Assembly: GCA_035539175.1 (NCBI GenBank)
Contig: DATLIY010000007.1
Span: forward strand, 992,001 to 1,056,000
Reading direction: 5' to 3'
Length of the DNA stretch: 64,000 nucleotides
From: Acidisarcina sp.
GTDB taxonomy: Bacteria; Acidobacteriota; Terriglobia; Terriglobales; Acidobacteriaceae
Positions 38,392-47,760 of the stretch are shown piece by piece. Under the pieces are notes generated by a model that worked only from the letters and a program-made list of their open reading frames with translations, was not told where the DNA came from and made no database searches. Each line of letters opens with the position of its first letter. Positions within the stretch are counted from its first letter, which is position 1. The position numbers and the translations under genes were made by a program.

Positions 38392-38872
38392 GTTCCCGGG
38401 ACTGAAGACGCGTTGGGCATGGGTCGTGGGAACCTTCTTTGGCGCGGGGCTGGGTAAACCGGGGCCCGGGACATGGGGCTCCATAGCAGCGCTGTTGCTG
38501 TGGTGGCTGCTGGCGCATTTTGCCGCTCCGTCGACGCTGCACCTTGCCCTGATTACCGCCGCGGCTGCGTTGCTGGCGACCGTGATTGGGATTCCGGCGG
38601 GAACCATCGTGGCCCGGGAGACGGGCCGCGAAGATCCGGGCCACGTGGTAGTGGATGAAGCAGTGGGCCAGTGGATCGCACTGATCGCCTGCCCGGTGGA
38701 CTGGCGACACCCCTTGCTGGCGCTGCTGCTGTTTCGCGCTTTTGACATTGTGAAACCGTGGCCTGCGCGGCAACTGGAAAATCTGCCGGGCGGATGGGGC
38801 ATCATGCTCGATGATGTAGCCGCCGGGCTGTATGCTTTGCTTATCTTGCAGTTTGCCCGCCATTGGTTTTAG
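38384..38872 (+). CDS. pgpA: Phosphatidylglycerophosphatase A
   Basis: Membrane enzyme that removes phosphate from phosphatidylglycerophosphate to give phosphatidylglycerol. Start at ATG 38384, overlapping the end of yacG; the product is 162 aa. Conserved family blocks are GLGKPGPGTWGS near residue 20, the acidic motif HVVVDEAVGQWIAL and the FRAFDIVKPWPARQLENLPGGWGIMLDDV region, which holds the metal-binding Asp residues. Three to four membrane helices are predicted by eye (SIAALLLWWLLAHF, LALITAAAALLATVIG, the region after DE, and the C-terminus). It fits with plsY and gpsA further along. Confidence 0.93.
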   Translation: MSRFPGLKTRWAWVVGTFFGAGLGKPGPGTWGSIAALLLWWLLAHFAAPSTLHLALITAAAALLATVIGIPAGTIVARETGREDPGHVVVDEAVGQWIALIACPVDWRHPLLALLLFRAFDIVKPWPARQLENLPGGWGIMLDDVAAGLYALLILQFARHWF

Positions 38873-38930
38873 CGCAATGATTTTTTGAGCGCACCGGGCC
38901 AACGGCACGGATGGGAATGACGGGACCGAG

Positions 38931-39974
38931 ATGACCTTTCTGAATCGCGAACGGAACACAACGCTGCGGCCGGTGCTTGACGCAGTCGTGCCCGGAGCAG
39001 CCTTGCCGGGTGGAGAAGTAGAGCTTCGGGGAGCAAACCTGGGGCCGATCGACTCCCGAATCCCAACCGCCCTGGTGGACGGGTCGGCGGCGGCAGTGCT
39101 GCTGAGCCGCTCGCAACGCATGATCGTCCGCGTGCCGGAGACCCACGGCGCAGGAGAGGTGCGGATTCAACAGGGCGAGGTGCACAGCAACCCGCTGGAG
39201 TTGAAGGTTGCACAGTTGCTGGCCGAGGGTGTGCATGCCGTCGGCAATCCGGTGATCGATGTTGCGGGAAATGTCTACGTCACCTTCTCCGGGCCTCGCG
39301 GGCAGCAGACGCCCGTCTCGGTCTTCAAGGTGACGCCGGATGGCGAACCGGAGAGCTTTCTGACGGGCGTGATGAACGCTACCGGACTGGCATTGGATCC
39401 AGCGGGTTATCTCTATGTTTCGTCGCGGCACGAAGGCACGGTGTATCGCGTGTCGCCAGAGGGCGCTGCTTCGCTGTACTCCGAAGGAATGGGCGTGGCT
39501 ACCGGGCTGGCCTTCGACGAAAAGGGTGATCTGTATGTTGGGGACCGCTCCGGCACTATCTTCAAGATTTCGCGGGACCGGCAGATCTTCGTCTTTGCCA
39601 CGCTGGAGCCGAGCGTAGCGGCCTACCACCTTGCCTTTGGACTGGATGGCACGCTCTTTGTAACCGGGCCAACCACTTCGAGCCACGACAACGTATATGC
39701 GATCGACCGCGACGGGGCCACGCATGTCTATTACAGCGGCCTGGGACGCCCGCAGGGACTGGCGGTCGACACCCACGGCAACCTGTATGTAACAGCCTCG
39801 CTGGGGGGCAAGCGCGGAGTCATCCGCATCACTCGTTCCGGAGAGGCATCGCTGGTGCTGGCAGGTTCCAATTTGGTAGGGCTGGCCCTGGGCCGCGATG
39901 GAATGATGGTCCTGGCTACCGGCACCGCCGTTTATCATGTTTTCCTGGGGATTGAGGGCCTGCGCTTCTTCTAG
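38931..39974 (+). CDS. IPT/TIG-like plus NHL-type beta-propeller protein
   Basis: A 347-aa protein without an obvious signal peptide. Residues about 18-95 look like an IPT/TIG immunoglobulin-like domain (LPGGEVELRGANLGP, VRVPETHGAGEVRIQQG). The rest is a propeller of NHL/SMP-30-type repeats with recurring NVYVTFS, LYVSSRHEGTVYRVSPEG, GDLYVGDRSGTIFKIS and GNLYVTASLGG. Such propellers bind proteins or sugars, or act as lactonases; no catalytic residues stand out. The start is ATG 38931. It lies between pgpA and cinA, each gap under 180 bp, but no functional tie is apparent. Confidence 0.75.
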   Translation: MTFLNRERNTTLRPVLDAVVPGAALPGGEVELRGANLGPIDSRIPTALVDGSAAAVLLSRSQRMIVRVPETHGAGEVRIQQGEVHSNPLELKVAQLLAEGVHAVGNPVIDVAGNVYVTFSGPRGQQTPVSVFKVTPDGEPESFLTGVMNATGLALDPAGYLYVSSRHEGTVYRVSPEGAASLYSEGMGVATGLAFDEKGDLYVGDRSGTIFKISRDRQIFVFATLEPSVAAYHLAFGLDGTLFVTGPTTSSHDNVYAIDRDGATHVYYSGLGRPQGLAVDTHGNLYVTASLGGKRGVIRITRSGEASLVLAGSNLVGLALGRDGMMVLATGTAVYHVFLGIEGLRFF

Positions 39975-40149
39975 TCTCAGCCTGGCAGGAGCATGGTGCG
40001 TTTCAGGGAAAAGGGGCTGGCCTGCAAGACATTGCTGTTTTTTGTCCAGAAATCCCTGGCTCCAGTGGTAGCATCCTGCGTTGGTTGTGAATTGGGTCGA
40101 GCGTAAGAAAACGGATCGGCCCAAATTTATCAGGTACAGATCGGCCCAG

Positions 40150-41394
40150 ATGAACTGTGAAATCATCGCCGTCGGATCAGAACTTCTGACGCCGTACCGG
40201 CAGGACACCAACTCCCTCTTTGTCACCGACCGCTTGTACGGGCTGGGCGTGCGCGTCATCTTCAAGACGATTGTGGGAGACCGGAAGGATCACCTGGTTG
40301 ACGCCATCCAGACAGCGCTGCGCCGGGTTGACATCCTGATCCTGACCGGAGGCCTGGGGCCTACGGAAGACGACCTGACACGGCCAGCGGTAGCCACCGC
40401 GCTGAAGATTCCGCTGAAGCGCGACCCTGAGATTGTGGCCAAGCTGTATGCCCGCTTTGCGGCGAGGCGCACGCAGATGACGCCGAATAATACGCGGCAG
40501 GGCGACAGGCTGGAGAACGCAACCATCCTCGACAATCCGAACGGAACGGCTCCAGGGCAGTGGCTGGATACGGTGTATGGCGGTCATCGCAAGCTGGTGA
40601 TTTTGTTGCCGGGTCCACCGTCGGAGTTGCAGCCCATGTTCGACAATGAGTGCATGCCGCTGCTGCAGTCCACGCTGCCGCCGCGCTTTATTGCCCGCCG
40701 GACGCTGAAAGCGGCGATGATCGGCGAATCCGCGGCAGATGCGCGGATCGCTCCCATCTACCAGAAATACGGAGACGTGGAGACGACGATCCTGGCGGGT
40801 ACCGGAGATATCCAGATCAATCTGCTATGCGCGAAGAAAGCGATGGACCTGGCGCAGCATCGCGTGGACGAGCTGGCGGAGAAGATCGAAGAGGAGTTGG
40901 ACGACTCGATCTACTCCTCGCAGGCGGAGACGCTGGAGCAGATCGTCCTCTACTACCTGGAAATGCGCGGAGCGACTCTGGCCGTGGCGGAAAGCTGCAC
41001 CGGTGGGCTTATGTCCGAGCGGCTGACAAGGATCAGTGGCAGTTCCAGATCGTTCCTCGGTGGAGCAGTCGTCTACAGCAACGACCTGAAGACAGAGTTT
41101 GCCGACGTTCCGCGGACGCTGATTGACGACTACGGCGTGGTCAGCGGTGAAGTAGCGGAAGCCATGGCCGACGGCATCCGCGAGCGCGTGGGAGCAACCT
41201 TCGGCTGCGGCATCACCGGCATCGCAGGCCCCGGCGGAGGCACGGAAGAGAAGCCCGTGGGGCTGGTATATATTGCCGTCTCCGATGGGAAACACACCGA
41301 TGTGCTGGAGAAGCAATTCAGCGGAGACCGCGAACGCGTTCGCCAGTGGGCAACGCAGCAGGCACTGGACATGGTGCGCCGCCGCCTGATGTAG
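40150..41394 (+). CDS. cinA: CinA: competence/damage-inducible protein, NMN deamidase family
   Basis: Start at ATG 40150 (MNCEIIAVGSELL), giving 414 aa. The N-terminal half is a molybdopterin-binding-like domain with ADP-ribose pyrophosphatase activity in studied members (ILTGGLGPTEDDLTR). The C-terminal half is the PncC-type NMN deamidase domain with AVAESCTGGLMSERLTRISGSS and ITGIAGPGGGTEEKPVGLVYIA. Family roles are recycling of NMN to NaMN and, in some species, competence. With dprA 7 kb away, natural transformation is possible but not shown. A G/C hairpin (GGCCGCC/GGCGGCC near 41418) follows without a T-run. Confidence 0.95.
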   Translation: MNCEIIAVGSELLTPYRQDTNSLFVTDRLYGLGVRVIFKTIVGDRKDHLVDAIQTALRRVDILILTGGLGPTEDDLTRPAVATALKIPLKRDPEIVAKLYARFAARRTQMTPNNTRQGDRLENATILDNPNGTAPGQWLDTVYGGHRKLVILLPGPPSELQPMFDNECMPLLQSTLPPRFIARRTLKAAMIGESAADARIAPIYQKYGDVETTILAGTGDIQINLLCAKKAMDLAQHRVDELAEKIEEELDDSIYSSQAETLEQIVLYYLEMRGATLAVAESCTGGLMSERLTRISGSSRSFLGGAVVYSNDLKTEFADVPRTLIDDYGVVSGEVAEAMADGIRERVGATFGCGITGIAGPGGGTEEKPVGLVYIAVSDGKHTDVLEKQFSGDRERVRQWATQQALDMVRRRLM

Positions 41395-41453
41395 CGGCCG
41401 TCTGATGTAACGAAGGAGGCCGCCAGCTTCCCGGCGGCCCCCGGAAATGCAGC

Positions 41454-43274
41454 CTACTTTATCTGCAAACGCGAGATGCGCGTGTCCCAATTCCCCAGCT
41501 TGGCGCGGGTAGCACCGCAGGTAGAGTCGGCCATCCATTGGGCCAGCGTGCAACTCTGCCCAATGTATTCACTGGCGAGCCAGATATCATTGCCGGTCGC
41601 CACCGCCGCTCCGTAGTCGCCCCAGCGCGGACGATTCGAGTACTGCGGATAACCGGTAAATCCGTCCGATGGCCCCACCCCGGCGGCCGCAAGTTGTACA
41701 GTGCCCGCGCCGGCAATCGCATCGACCGAGGCGTATCCCGCAGAGGGGTAGAAGTCCGGTCCGGTAAGTGTAAACGCCATTGCGCCCCTCCCGTTCGCTG
41801 TCGCGGCAATCGCCGGGTACGTCACGTTGTTATTGGGCACGGCGAGGTAGCCCTGCGTCATAACATGACCACTGTTTGGGTTGAGAACGAAGTATGCAGC
41901 CCCAGCCAGCGCGTGAATCCCGTCAAAGGTCACGCCGGTGTCCAGCGCCGCCCACAGCCTGCCATTGGCGTAGTACACCTGCTGCATGCGCGAGTCGTTG
42001 CTGTCGAGCCTCGATTCAGGGTCGCCCAGCGACTGACCCAGCGGATAATCGCCAGCCTTCTGCGTGGAGGACGGCGGCACAGCGTAACCGTTGACGGCAA
42101 CGAAGCGATTGCCAAGGATGAGTTGCGGATTGCCGCTGTCAAGCGAGGAGGTGTTCGTCAGGCTCCACTGGCGAAGCCGGTTATCAAACTGACTGTCAAA
42201 GAAGACTGCATCCGAACTCAGCAGAAATTCTGTTCCGCCGGAGTTGGTGTCATATTGCATGGCAGCCGAGACGGCAGGCCATACCGTAAAGCCCGGCAGC
42301 CCATTGGAATCGAGAGAATCCGCAGTGTTGAAGAGCACCGTCGAGACCGGCCCGCCAGCAGCAAGCGCGCGCTTTGACATGGCATAAATCTGCGCCCCGT
42401 TAAATCCTGACCCGAACAGCGAAAACTCGTTCGTGGTGATGTAGAAGCCGTAGGCGTCGGCACCGATGTGGGGATAATCTCCGAAGCAAAAGCCCTGGTC
42501 GCAGTGGTGGTCCGGCGTGCCGTTGTTCCCATCGTTGGTGGTGTCGATCTTGTAGATCGTCCAGGAGCCGAGCGGATTCGATGAGTTGCTCACGGCGAGA
42601 TCGAGATGGTTCCGGCCGGAGAGCGCGGAGGTGGTTCCCACGCGATCGAGCGTGACTACCACATGATAGAAGCGCTGTGTCTGTGCGTCGAAGTAACAGG
42701 AGGGGTCCGTGATTTCCGGGCCATATTGCCCCGTGTTTGGACCGGAACGGGTGATCGCCGGCGCGTACCCGTAAAAGGTATTCAGATCCACCGCGCCCAT
42801 GAGCGGAGCGCCAGCGGTATCAAACACCCGGAGGACCTGGTTCACCGACTCCACCACGTAGCCGTTGCCGACACAGAGCCCCTGATCCGGCGGCTCCGTC
42901 GTGAACTGGTTGCCGCCATTGGCAAAGCGCTGCTGGTACAGATTCAGCCCGTCGAAACTGCCGGCCAGCACCGGATTGGACTTAAACTTCGGACCGCCGG
43001 GAATGCCGATAGGCACGCCTGCATGCTTCGCGATGGAACGGTTGATTGCGACCGCACCGGTGGCGTTGTTCGCACTGTCTGAGGTGAAGGCGGGATCGAT
43101 CTCCGGGCCACCGACTGCGGTGCCCGTCTGCAAAGCGTCGACCGAAGTTGCTGCGGCTGGCCGGGTTGTTCCGGAGGGCTGGATGCGGGTTATGGTCTGC
43201 GCGAATCCGATCCCTGGCAAGGCGAGGACCAGGCCGGCCGTGATAACAAACCTGGAGAGGATTTGCTTCTTCAT
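41454..43274 (-). CDS. Large secreted protein of unknown function
   Basis: A 606-aa exported protein with a clear signal peptide (KKQILSRFVITAGLVLALPG, cleavage after GFAQ). SD AGGAG lies 9 nt before the ATG. The mature chain is rich in Gly, Asn, Ser and aromatic residues with many beta-type segments such as GFYITTNEFSLFGSGF and NGYVVESVNQVLRVFDT, and two Cys pairs (DHHCDQGFCFG; QSCTLAQWMADSTCG). The repeated pattern suggests a beta-propeller or sialidase-like fold, but I see no catalytic motif. It is a stand-alone gene, divergent from plsY across a repeat cluster. The name is withheld because I do not recognise the family. Confidence 0.7.
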   Translation of the reverse strand: MKKQILSRFVITAGLVLALPGIGFAQTITRIQPSGTTRPAAATSVDALQTGTAVGGPEIDPAFTSDSANNATGAVAINRSIAKHAGVPIGIPGGPKFKSNPVLAGSFDGLNLYQQRFANGGNQFTTEPPDQGLCVGNGYVVESVNQVLRVFDTAGAPLMGAVDLNTFYGYAPAITRSGPNTGQYGPEITDPSCYFDAQTQRFYHVVVTLDRVGTTSALSGRNHLDLAVSNSSNPLGSWTIYKIDTTNDGNNGTPDHHCDQGFCFGDYPHIGADAYGFYITTNEFSLFGSGFNGAQIYAMSKRALAAGGPVSTVLFNTADSLDSNGLPGFTVWPAVSAAMQYDTNSGGTEFLLSSDAVFFDSQFDNRLRQWSLTNTSSLDSGNPQLILGNRFVAVNGYAVPPSSTQKAGDYPLGQSLGDPESRLDSNDSRMQQVYYANGRLWAALDTGVTFDGIHALAGAAYFVLNPNSGHVMTQGYLAVPNNNVTYPAIAATANGRGAMAFTLTGPDFYPSAGYASVDAIAGAGTVQLAAAGVGPSDGFTGYPQYSNRPRWGDYGAAVATGNDIWLASEYIGQSCTLAQWMADSTCGATRAKLGNWDTRISRLQIK

Positions 43275-43312
43275 CTCTGATTGCTCCTGACATGGATTGT
43301 TGGATCGGAACT

Positions 43313-43370
43313 CTTGTCATCCTGCGCGCAGTTGTCGCTTGTCATCCCGAGCGCAGCGAAGGATCTAAGA
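43313..43370. repeat. Intergenic repeat cluster D (two copies)
   Basis: TTGTCATCCTGCGCGCAG and, 21 bp on, TTGTCATCCCGAGCGCAGCG followed by AAGGATC are two copies of the window's TCATCCTGAGCG family, both in plus orientation. They lie between the divergent secreted-protein and plsY genes, unlike clusters A, C and E, which sit at gene 3' ends. Confidence 0.8.
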
Positions 43371-43537
43371 CCGGGAAACATGATTTGCCTCAGAGGACCT
43401 GAAGTCAATACGCAAGAGTTTGCAGCATTGACACCACGGATTCCTCTCTACAGTCAGGTCTTCAGCACTGACCTTCCGGCCTTCGACGCCCCCGGACAAC
43501 GGGCGATTGCCTCCCTGCTGATAGACTTACCAACGGA

Positions 43538-44182
43538 ATGTTGGCAATACACTACTTCGTCCTTATTCTTACCGGGTATCTCCTGGGGTCGATCCCTTTT
43601 GGGTATCTTCTGGTGCGCTATGTGCGCCATGAGGATATCCGCGCCGTGGGCAGTGGCAATATCGGCGCCACCAACGTATTGCGCTCCGGCTCAAAGGGCC
43701 TGGGAGCATTGACGCTGCTGCTGGATGCAGCAAAGGGAGCGGCGGCGGTATTTGCCGGGGCATGGCTGGCGCGCAGCTACTTTGCGGGCAGCATCAACCC
43801 ACGAGATGCGGCGGCGGTCGCCGGTCTCTTTGCCCTGCTGGGTCACGTCTTCCCGGTGTGGCTGCGCTTCAAGGGCGGGAAGGGAGTGGCTACGGGCTTA
43901 GGAGTCTTTCTCTTCCTGCTACCGCTGGCCTCGCTCGGCTCGTTCGTCGTCTTCGCAGTGGTCTTCGCCCTGTCTCGGTACGTCTCGCTGGCCTCGATCC
44001 TGGCGGCGATCGCGTTGCCTCCGCTTGGCCTGTGGCTGTACCCGGAATGGCATACTCCCTTGTTTCTATTGGCGCTGTTTCTGATGCCGGCGGTGATCAT
44101 CGTCAAGCATCACCAGAACATTCGCCGTCTATTGACGGGCAGCGAGTTTCGCTTTGGCAAACCGAAAGGAAGTGCGGCATGA
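43538..44182 (+). CDS. plsY: Glycerol-3-phosphate acyltransferase PlsY
   Basis: Membrane acyltransferase that moves the acyl group from acyl-phosphate to glycerol-3-phosphate, the first phospholipid step. At 214 aa it shows the family motifs: LLGSIPFGYLLVR, the signature GSGNIGATNVLRSGSKGLG, and FPVWLRFKGGKGVATGLGV. Five membrane segments fit the hydrophobic blocks. ATG 43538 is used; a TTG follows at once and no strong SD is seen. The stop overlaps the gpsA start as ATGA, so PlsY and the enzyme supplying its substrate are translationally coupled. Confidence 0.96.
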   Translation: MLAIHYFVLILTGYLLGSIPFGYLLVRYVRHEDIRAVGSGNIGATNVLRSGSKGLGALTLLLDAAKGAAAVFAGAWLARSYFAGSINPRDAAAVAGLFALLGHVFPVWLRFKGGKGVATGLGVFLFLLPLASLGSFVVFAVVFALSRYVSLASILAAIALPPLGLWLYPEWHTPLFLLALFLMPAVIIVKHHQNIRRLLTGSEFRFGKPKGSAA

Positions 44183-45186
44183 GCCGGATTGCAGTTCTAG
44201 GCAGCGGGGCGTGGGGAACCGCAATTGCGTTGAGCCTTACCCGGCGCGGTGGCCACGAAGTGACACTGTGGACGCATGCGCAGGAGATCTGCGACGACAT
44301 AGTGGCGCGTGGCGAGAATGTCGACTTTCTGCCGGGCTTCCCTCTGCCGGAGGAGATTCGCATCACCGCCGACACCCGCGAGGCGGTAAGCGAAGCAGAG
44401 ATTGTAGTCAGTGTGGTGCCGTCGGAGTTTCTGCGGCAGACCTACCGGCGCATTGCCCCATCCCTGCATGCGGGGCAGTTGCTCGTCAGCGCCACCAAAG
44501 GCGTGGAGGATGTGACCTTTCTGCGCATGACGGAGGTGATCCGCGCAACCCTGGCGGAGCAGGGCCTGAAGCTGGCCTGCGGAGTGCTGAGCGGGCCAAC
44601 ATTTGCCGCCGAAGTTGCCGCCGGATTCCCTACCGCGATCACGATTGCCTTTGACAACATGGCGCATGCGATACGCATCCAGAACGAGTTCAGCAGCCCG
44701 ACGCTGAGGCTCTACACCAACGACGACGTGATTGGAGTGGAACTTGGCGGAGCGATCAAGAACGTGATCGCCATTGCCTGCGGCACGGTAGCCGGACTGG
44801 GCCTGGGCTACAACAGCGCCGCCGCGCTCATTACCCGCGGCATGGCGGAGATTACCCGGCTCGCCGTAGCCTGCGGCGCGCGCCGCGAGACGCTGGCAGG
44901 ACTGTCGGGCATCGGCGACCTGGTGCTGACCTGCACCGGATCGCTCTCGCGCAACCGCACCGTGGGGTTTGAGCTGGGCAAAGGGCACAAGCTGCCAGAG
45001 ATTCTTGCGCGACTGGAGGGCAAGGTGGCCGAGGGGGTGCACACCACCACTGCCGCCCTGGGCCTGGCGCAACGGCATGGCGTGGAGATGCCGATCACCG
45101 AGCAGATGGATTTGATTCTGCACCAGGGCAAGTCTCCGCTGGAGGCAATGCACGAGCTGATGAGCCGCCCCGGACGCGACGAATAG
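44179..45186 (+). CDS. gpsA: Glycerol-3-phosphate dehydrogenase [NAD(P)+]
   Basis: Reduces dihydroxyacetone phosphate to glycerol-3-phosphate for phospholipid synthesis. Start at ATG 44179 with AAAGGAAG upstream; the stop of plsY overlaps. The product is 335 aa, standard for GpsA. Motifs: AVLGSGAWGTAIALSL (Rossmann), LVSATKGVE, GVLSGPTFAAEVAAG, the catalytic Lys in ELGGAIKNVIAIACG and the C-terminal GLSGIGDLVLTCTGSLSRNR. The frame upstream to 43762 overlaps plsY and is not part of the gene. Confidence 0.97.
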   Translation: MSRIAVLGSGAWGTAIALSLTRRGGHEVTLWTHAQEICDDIVARGENVDFLPGFPLPEEIRITADTREAVSEAEIVVSVVPSEFLRQTYRRIAPSLHAGQLLVSATKGVEDVTFLRMTEVIRATLAEQGLKLACGVLSGPTFAAEVAAGFPTAITIAFDNMAHAIRIQNEFSSPTLRLYTNDDVIGVELGGAIKNVIAIACGTVAGLGLGYNSAAALITRGMAEITRLAVACGARRETLAGLSGIGDLVLTCTGSLSRNRTVGFELGKGHKLPEILARLEGKVAEGVHTTTAALGLAQRHGVEMPITEQMDLILHQGKSPLEAMHELMSRPGRDE

Positions 45187-45375
45187 CCAGAATACGAGCG
45201 GGTATTCGCGGACGCACTAACTCCCGAGTAACTTACCGTTTCGTAACTTACTAGCGGGTTATCCGTTGGCGTGGCTACCCTCTTTGATCCCCCGTTTACG
45301 ACTTTCGTGCGACTGGAAGGACAGGCAGTTCCCCTTAAACTTTTCTCATCCCGCAACTGGATGCGGCATGACTCC

Positions 45376-46389
45376 ATGAAAAGCGTTTCGGCCTTCCGAT
45401 TTCGGATTTTTCTGCCTTTGTTCCTCCTGCTGATCGCGACAAGCGCAATCAGCTCAGCGGCTGCTACGGCAGCCATTACCTCGGGGCACTCCGCCGTACT
45501 CTCCACCATGGTGGCGATCCTGACCAGTCTCGCAGTCTGCGCGCTGGCAAGCCAGATCGTCTCCAACGCTATCGCGCAGGAGAGCAGCAGAGTAGCAGCA
45601 TCGATCAGCGAGCCTCCCGATCCGCCGCGGGGAGGACGCCGCGCGCCGCAAACGCTCTTTTTTGAAGAGGTAGCGGAGGCCTGGGAGAAGGCCGCTCTGC
45701 GCCTGGAGCGCACCATCAACCAGGAGCGCTCGAAGGCGATCCAATCGCGCGCGGATCTAAACGAGTTTCTCTGTACCGTGGCCAAGGCCACCGAGGAGCG
45801 CTCCCCGTTCCTGCGCGGGCACGCCGAGCGGGTTGCCGCCTACGCGGCGGGCATCTCCGAAGAATTTGAACTGGGCGAAGAACTGACCGAGCGCATCCGG
45901 CTGGCGGCGATGGTTCACGACATCGGCATGATCGGCATCGGAGAGGCGGCGCAGAAGAAAGGCCGTCTGCTGGCGGTTCAGGAATTCGAGATTCTGCGGG
46001 CACACCCCTCTCGAGGAGCGGCCATTCTGCGCTCCGTCGAGTCCTTGAGCGACCTGGTTCCCGCGGTGGAGCTGCACCATGAAGCACCGGACGGAAGCGG
46101 CTATCCCTACGGATTGACGGAAGACGACATCCCGCTGGCAGCGCGCATCCTGGCCGTGGCGGATACCTTCGACACGCTGATCAGCGCCGATCCTCACCAG
46201 CCGGGGATGAGCGTTAGCGAAGCGCTCGACGTGATGGATGATCTTGCAGGAGCACGTCTGGATCGCAGAGTTGTAGACGCCTTGCTTCGCTATCTGGAGC
46301 GCGAGGCCCTCCAGCCCCACGGCGATGCCGGCAGAACCCCGGTGGATTTTCTGGAACAGAAGATGGCGGCAGAGGCAGGCAGAAGCTAA
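45376..46389 (+). CDS. HD-GYP domain protein, putative c-di-GMP phosphodiesterase
   Basis: A membrane-anchored HD-GYP protein. Residues before about 75 hold two hydrophobic helices (RIFLPLFLLLIATSAISS and MVAILTSLAVCALASQIV). A coiled, charged linker leads to the HD domain: HAERVAAYAAG, MVHDIGMIGIGEAAQKKG, then HHEAPDGSGYPYGL, the full GYP signature, and RILAVADTFDTL. The family cleaves c-di-GMP to pGpG/GMP. The start is uncertain: ATG 45376, ATG 45361 and GTG 45271 are all in frame and none has a good SD. Two 9-bp direct repeats (GTAACTTAC at 45228 and 45243) lie upstream. Confidence 0.88.
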   Translation: MKSVSAFRFRIFLPLFLLLIATSAISSAAATAAITSGHSAVLSTMVAILTSLAVCALASQIVSNAIAQESSRVAASISEPPDPPRGGRRAPQTLFFEEVAEAWEKAALRLERTINQERSKAIQSRADLNEFLCTVAKATEERSPFLRGHAERVAAYAAGISEEFELGEELTERIRLAAMVHDIGMIGIGEAAQKKGRLLAVQEFEILRAHPSRGAAILRSVESLSDLVPAVELHHEAPDGSGYPYGLTEDDIPLAARILAVADTFDTLISADPHQPGMSVSEALDVMDDLAGARLDRRVVDALLRYLEREALQPHGDAGRTPVDFLEQKMAAEAGRS

Positions 46390-46573
46390 GAACGATCCGC
46401 GGAGAGGCGCGCCGGCCCCGGTCCCTTTTCACCTGGCGGCCTCTTTACTCATGGAATACCCTGTTTCCGCATGAAGGCTCCTGCGCTGGGAGCTGCCCTG
46501 TGCCTGGTCGACTGCAGGCCAGCTTCTGTGTCTTGATACACTCAAGGCGGACGAGCAAAGGGATTCCGTCGGA

Positions 46574-47533
46574 ATGATTCAAACGCTGTTTGGCAGTCTT
46601 AGCGAGGAGCCGGAAAAGAAATCCATCTTCGAACGCATGAAACAGGCCGTCTCCCGCACGCGGGAGAACCTGGAGGAGCGGATCGAAGGCGTTATCGCTC
46701 TGACCCGCGAGGTCGACGAGGCCACGCTGGATGAGCTGGAGCTGAGCCTGATCGCCTCCGATCTCGGCGTCGGCACGACCGAAGAGATCCTGAAGACTCT
46801 GCGGGACCATGCCAAGCGCCAGCAGATACGCGACGGCGCGGAGCTCCGGCAACTGCTCAAAACAGAGATCAAAGCTATCCTCGACGAGCAGGCGCGGCCA
46901 GTCGCCACCGTCAGCGGGCCAGAGATCATCCTGATGGTAGGGGTGAACGGCACCGGCAAAACCACCACTTCGGGCAAGCTGGCCGCACTCTATCGCAGCC
47001 AGGGGAAAAGCGTGCTGCTGTGCGCCGCCGACACCTTCCGCGCTGCTGCGATTGAGCAGTTGGAGGTATGGAGCGAACGCAGCGGAGTGGAGCTGATCAA
47101 GAGCAAGCAGGGCGGAGATCCGACGGCAGTGCTCTTCGACGCGCTGCAGGTTGCCAAGGCTCGCAATTTCGACATCGTGATTGTGGATACCGCCGGACGG
47201 CTGCATACCAAGGGCGGCCTGATGGCCGAACTGGACAAGATGCGCCGCACCACGCAGCGGTTTATCGCCGACGCTCCCCATGAGGTGCTGCTGGTGATGG
47301 ACGCCACCACGGGACAGAACGGACTGCAGCAGGCGCGACTGTTCACCGAGTCGGCGGGAGTGACAGGCATTGTGCTGACCAAGCTCGACGGCACTGCCAA
47401 GGGTGGCATCGCAGTGGCCATCGCACGCGAGCTGAAGCTGCCTGTCCGCTATGTAGGAGTGGGGGAGAAGATTGAGGATCTGCTGCCCTTTGACAGCGAG
47501 GCCTTCGCAGAGTCTCTGCTGGGCAACCGATGA
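46574..47533 (+). CDS. ftsY: Signal recognition particle receptor FtsY
   Basis: SRP GTPase that docks ribosome-SRP complexes at the membrane. The 319-aa protein is only the NG core: the N domain helices ([21 protein letters not shown]), then the G domain with G1 [42 protein letters not shown], and [10 protein letters not shown], and [12 protein letters not shown]. There is no long acidic A domain as in E. coli; membrane binding would depend on the amphipathic N-terminal helix. It pairs with the SRP RNA at 35.2 kb. The next gene, ribD, is 328 bp away. Confidence 0.97.
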   Translation: MIQTLFGSLSEEPEKKSIFERMKQAVSRTRENLEERIEGVIALTREVDEATLDELELSLIASDLGVGTTEEILKTLRDHAKRQQIRDGAELRQLLKTEIKAILDEQARPVATVSGPEIILMVGVNGTGKTTTSGKLAALYRSQGKSVLLCAADTFRAAAIEQLEVWSERSGVELIKSKQGGDPTAVLFDALQVAKARNFDIVIVDTAGRLHTKGGLMAELDKMRRTTQRFIADAPHEVLLVMDATTGQNGLQQARLFTESAGVTGIVLTKLDGTAKGGIAVAIARELKLPVRYVGVGEKIEDLLPFDSEAFAESLLGNR

Positions 47534-47648
47534 GAAGCGCGGAAGAATGGGCATTTCCGCTGGCCCGCTCTTTTCAGGTTGGCGTGTTCAACCCATCAAC
47601 AGAAAATTCTTTTCCGGATATCTGTCACGTCACTGAGACGAATCATCC

Positions 47649-47684
47649 TATCTAAGAATCGTTATTTATCTAGGAACCGTTATT
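47649..47684. repeat. Two-copy 18-bp tandem repeat upstream of ribD
   Basis: TATCTAAGAATCGTTATT (47649-47666) is followed at once by TATCTAGGAACCGTTATT (47667-47684), two differences in 18 bases. It is A/T-rich against a G/C-rich background, between ftsY and ribD. It could bind a regulator. Nothing else in the 47534-47861 gap resembles an FMN riboswitch. Confidence 0.6.
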
Positions 47685-47710
47685 CCATTGAAAGATGAAC
47701 GGGATGAATC

Positions 47711-47760
47711 TCCAGCCGGATCACAACCAAATATTTGAGGGTCTGGCTGGATTTCCTTTT
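47711..47760. terminator. Possible terminator or leader hairpin before ribD
   Basis: TCCAGCCGGA (47711-47720) pairs with TCTGGCTGGA (47742-47751; one G-T pair), followed by TTTCCTTTT. The 21-nt loop is large. It may end the ftsY transcript, though 178 bp after the stop, or lie in the ribD leader. Confidence 0.4.
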
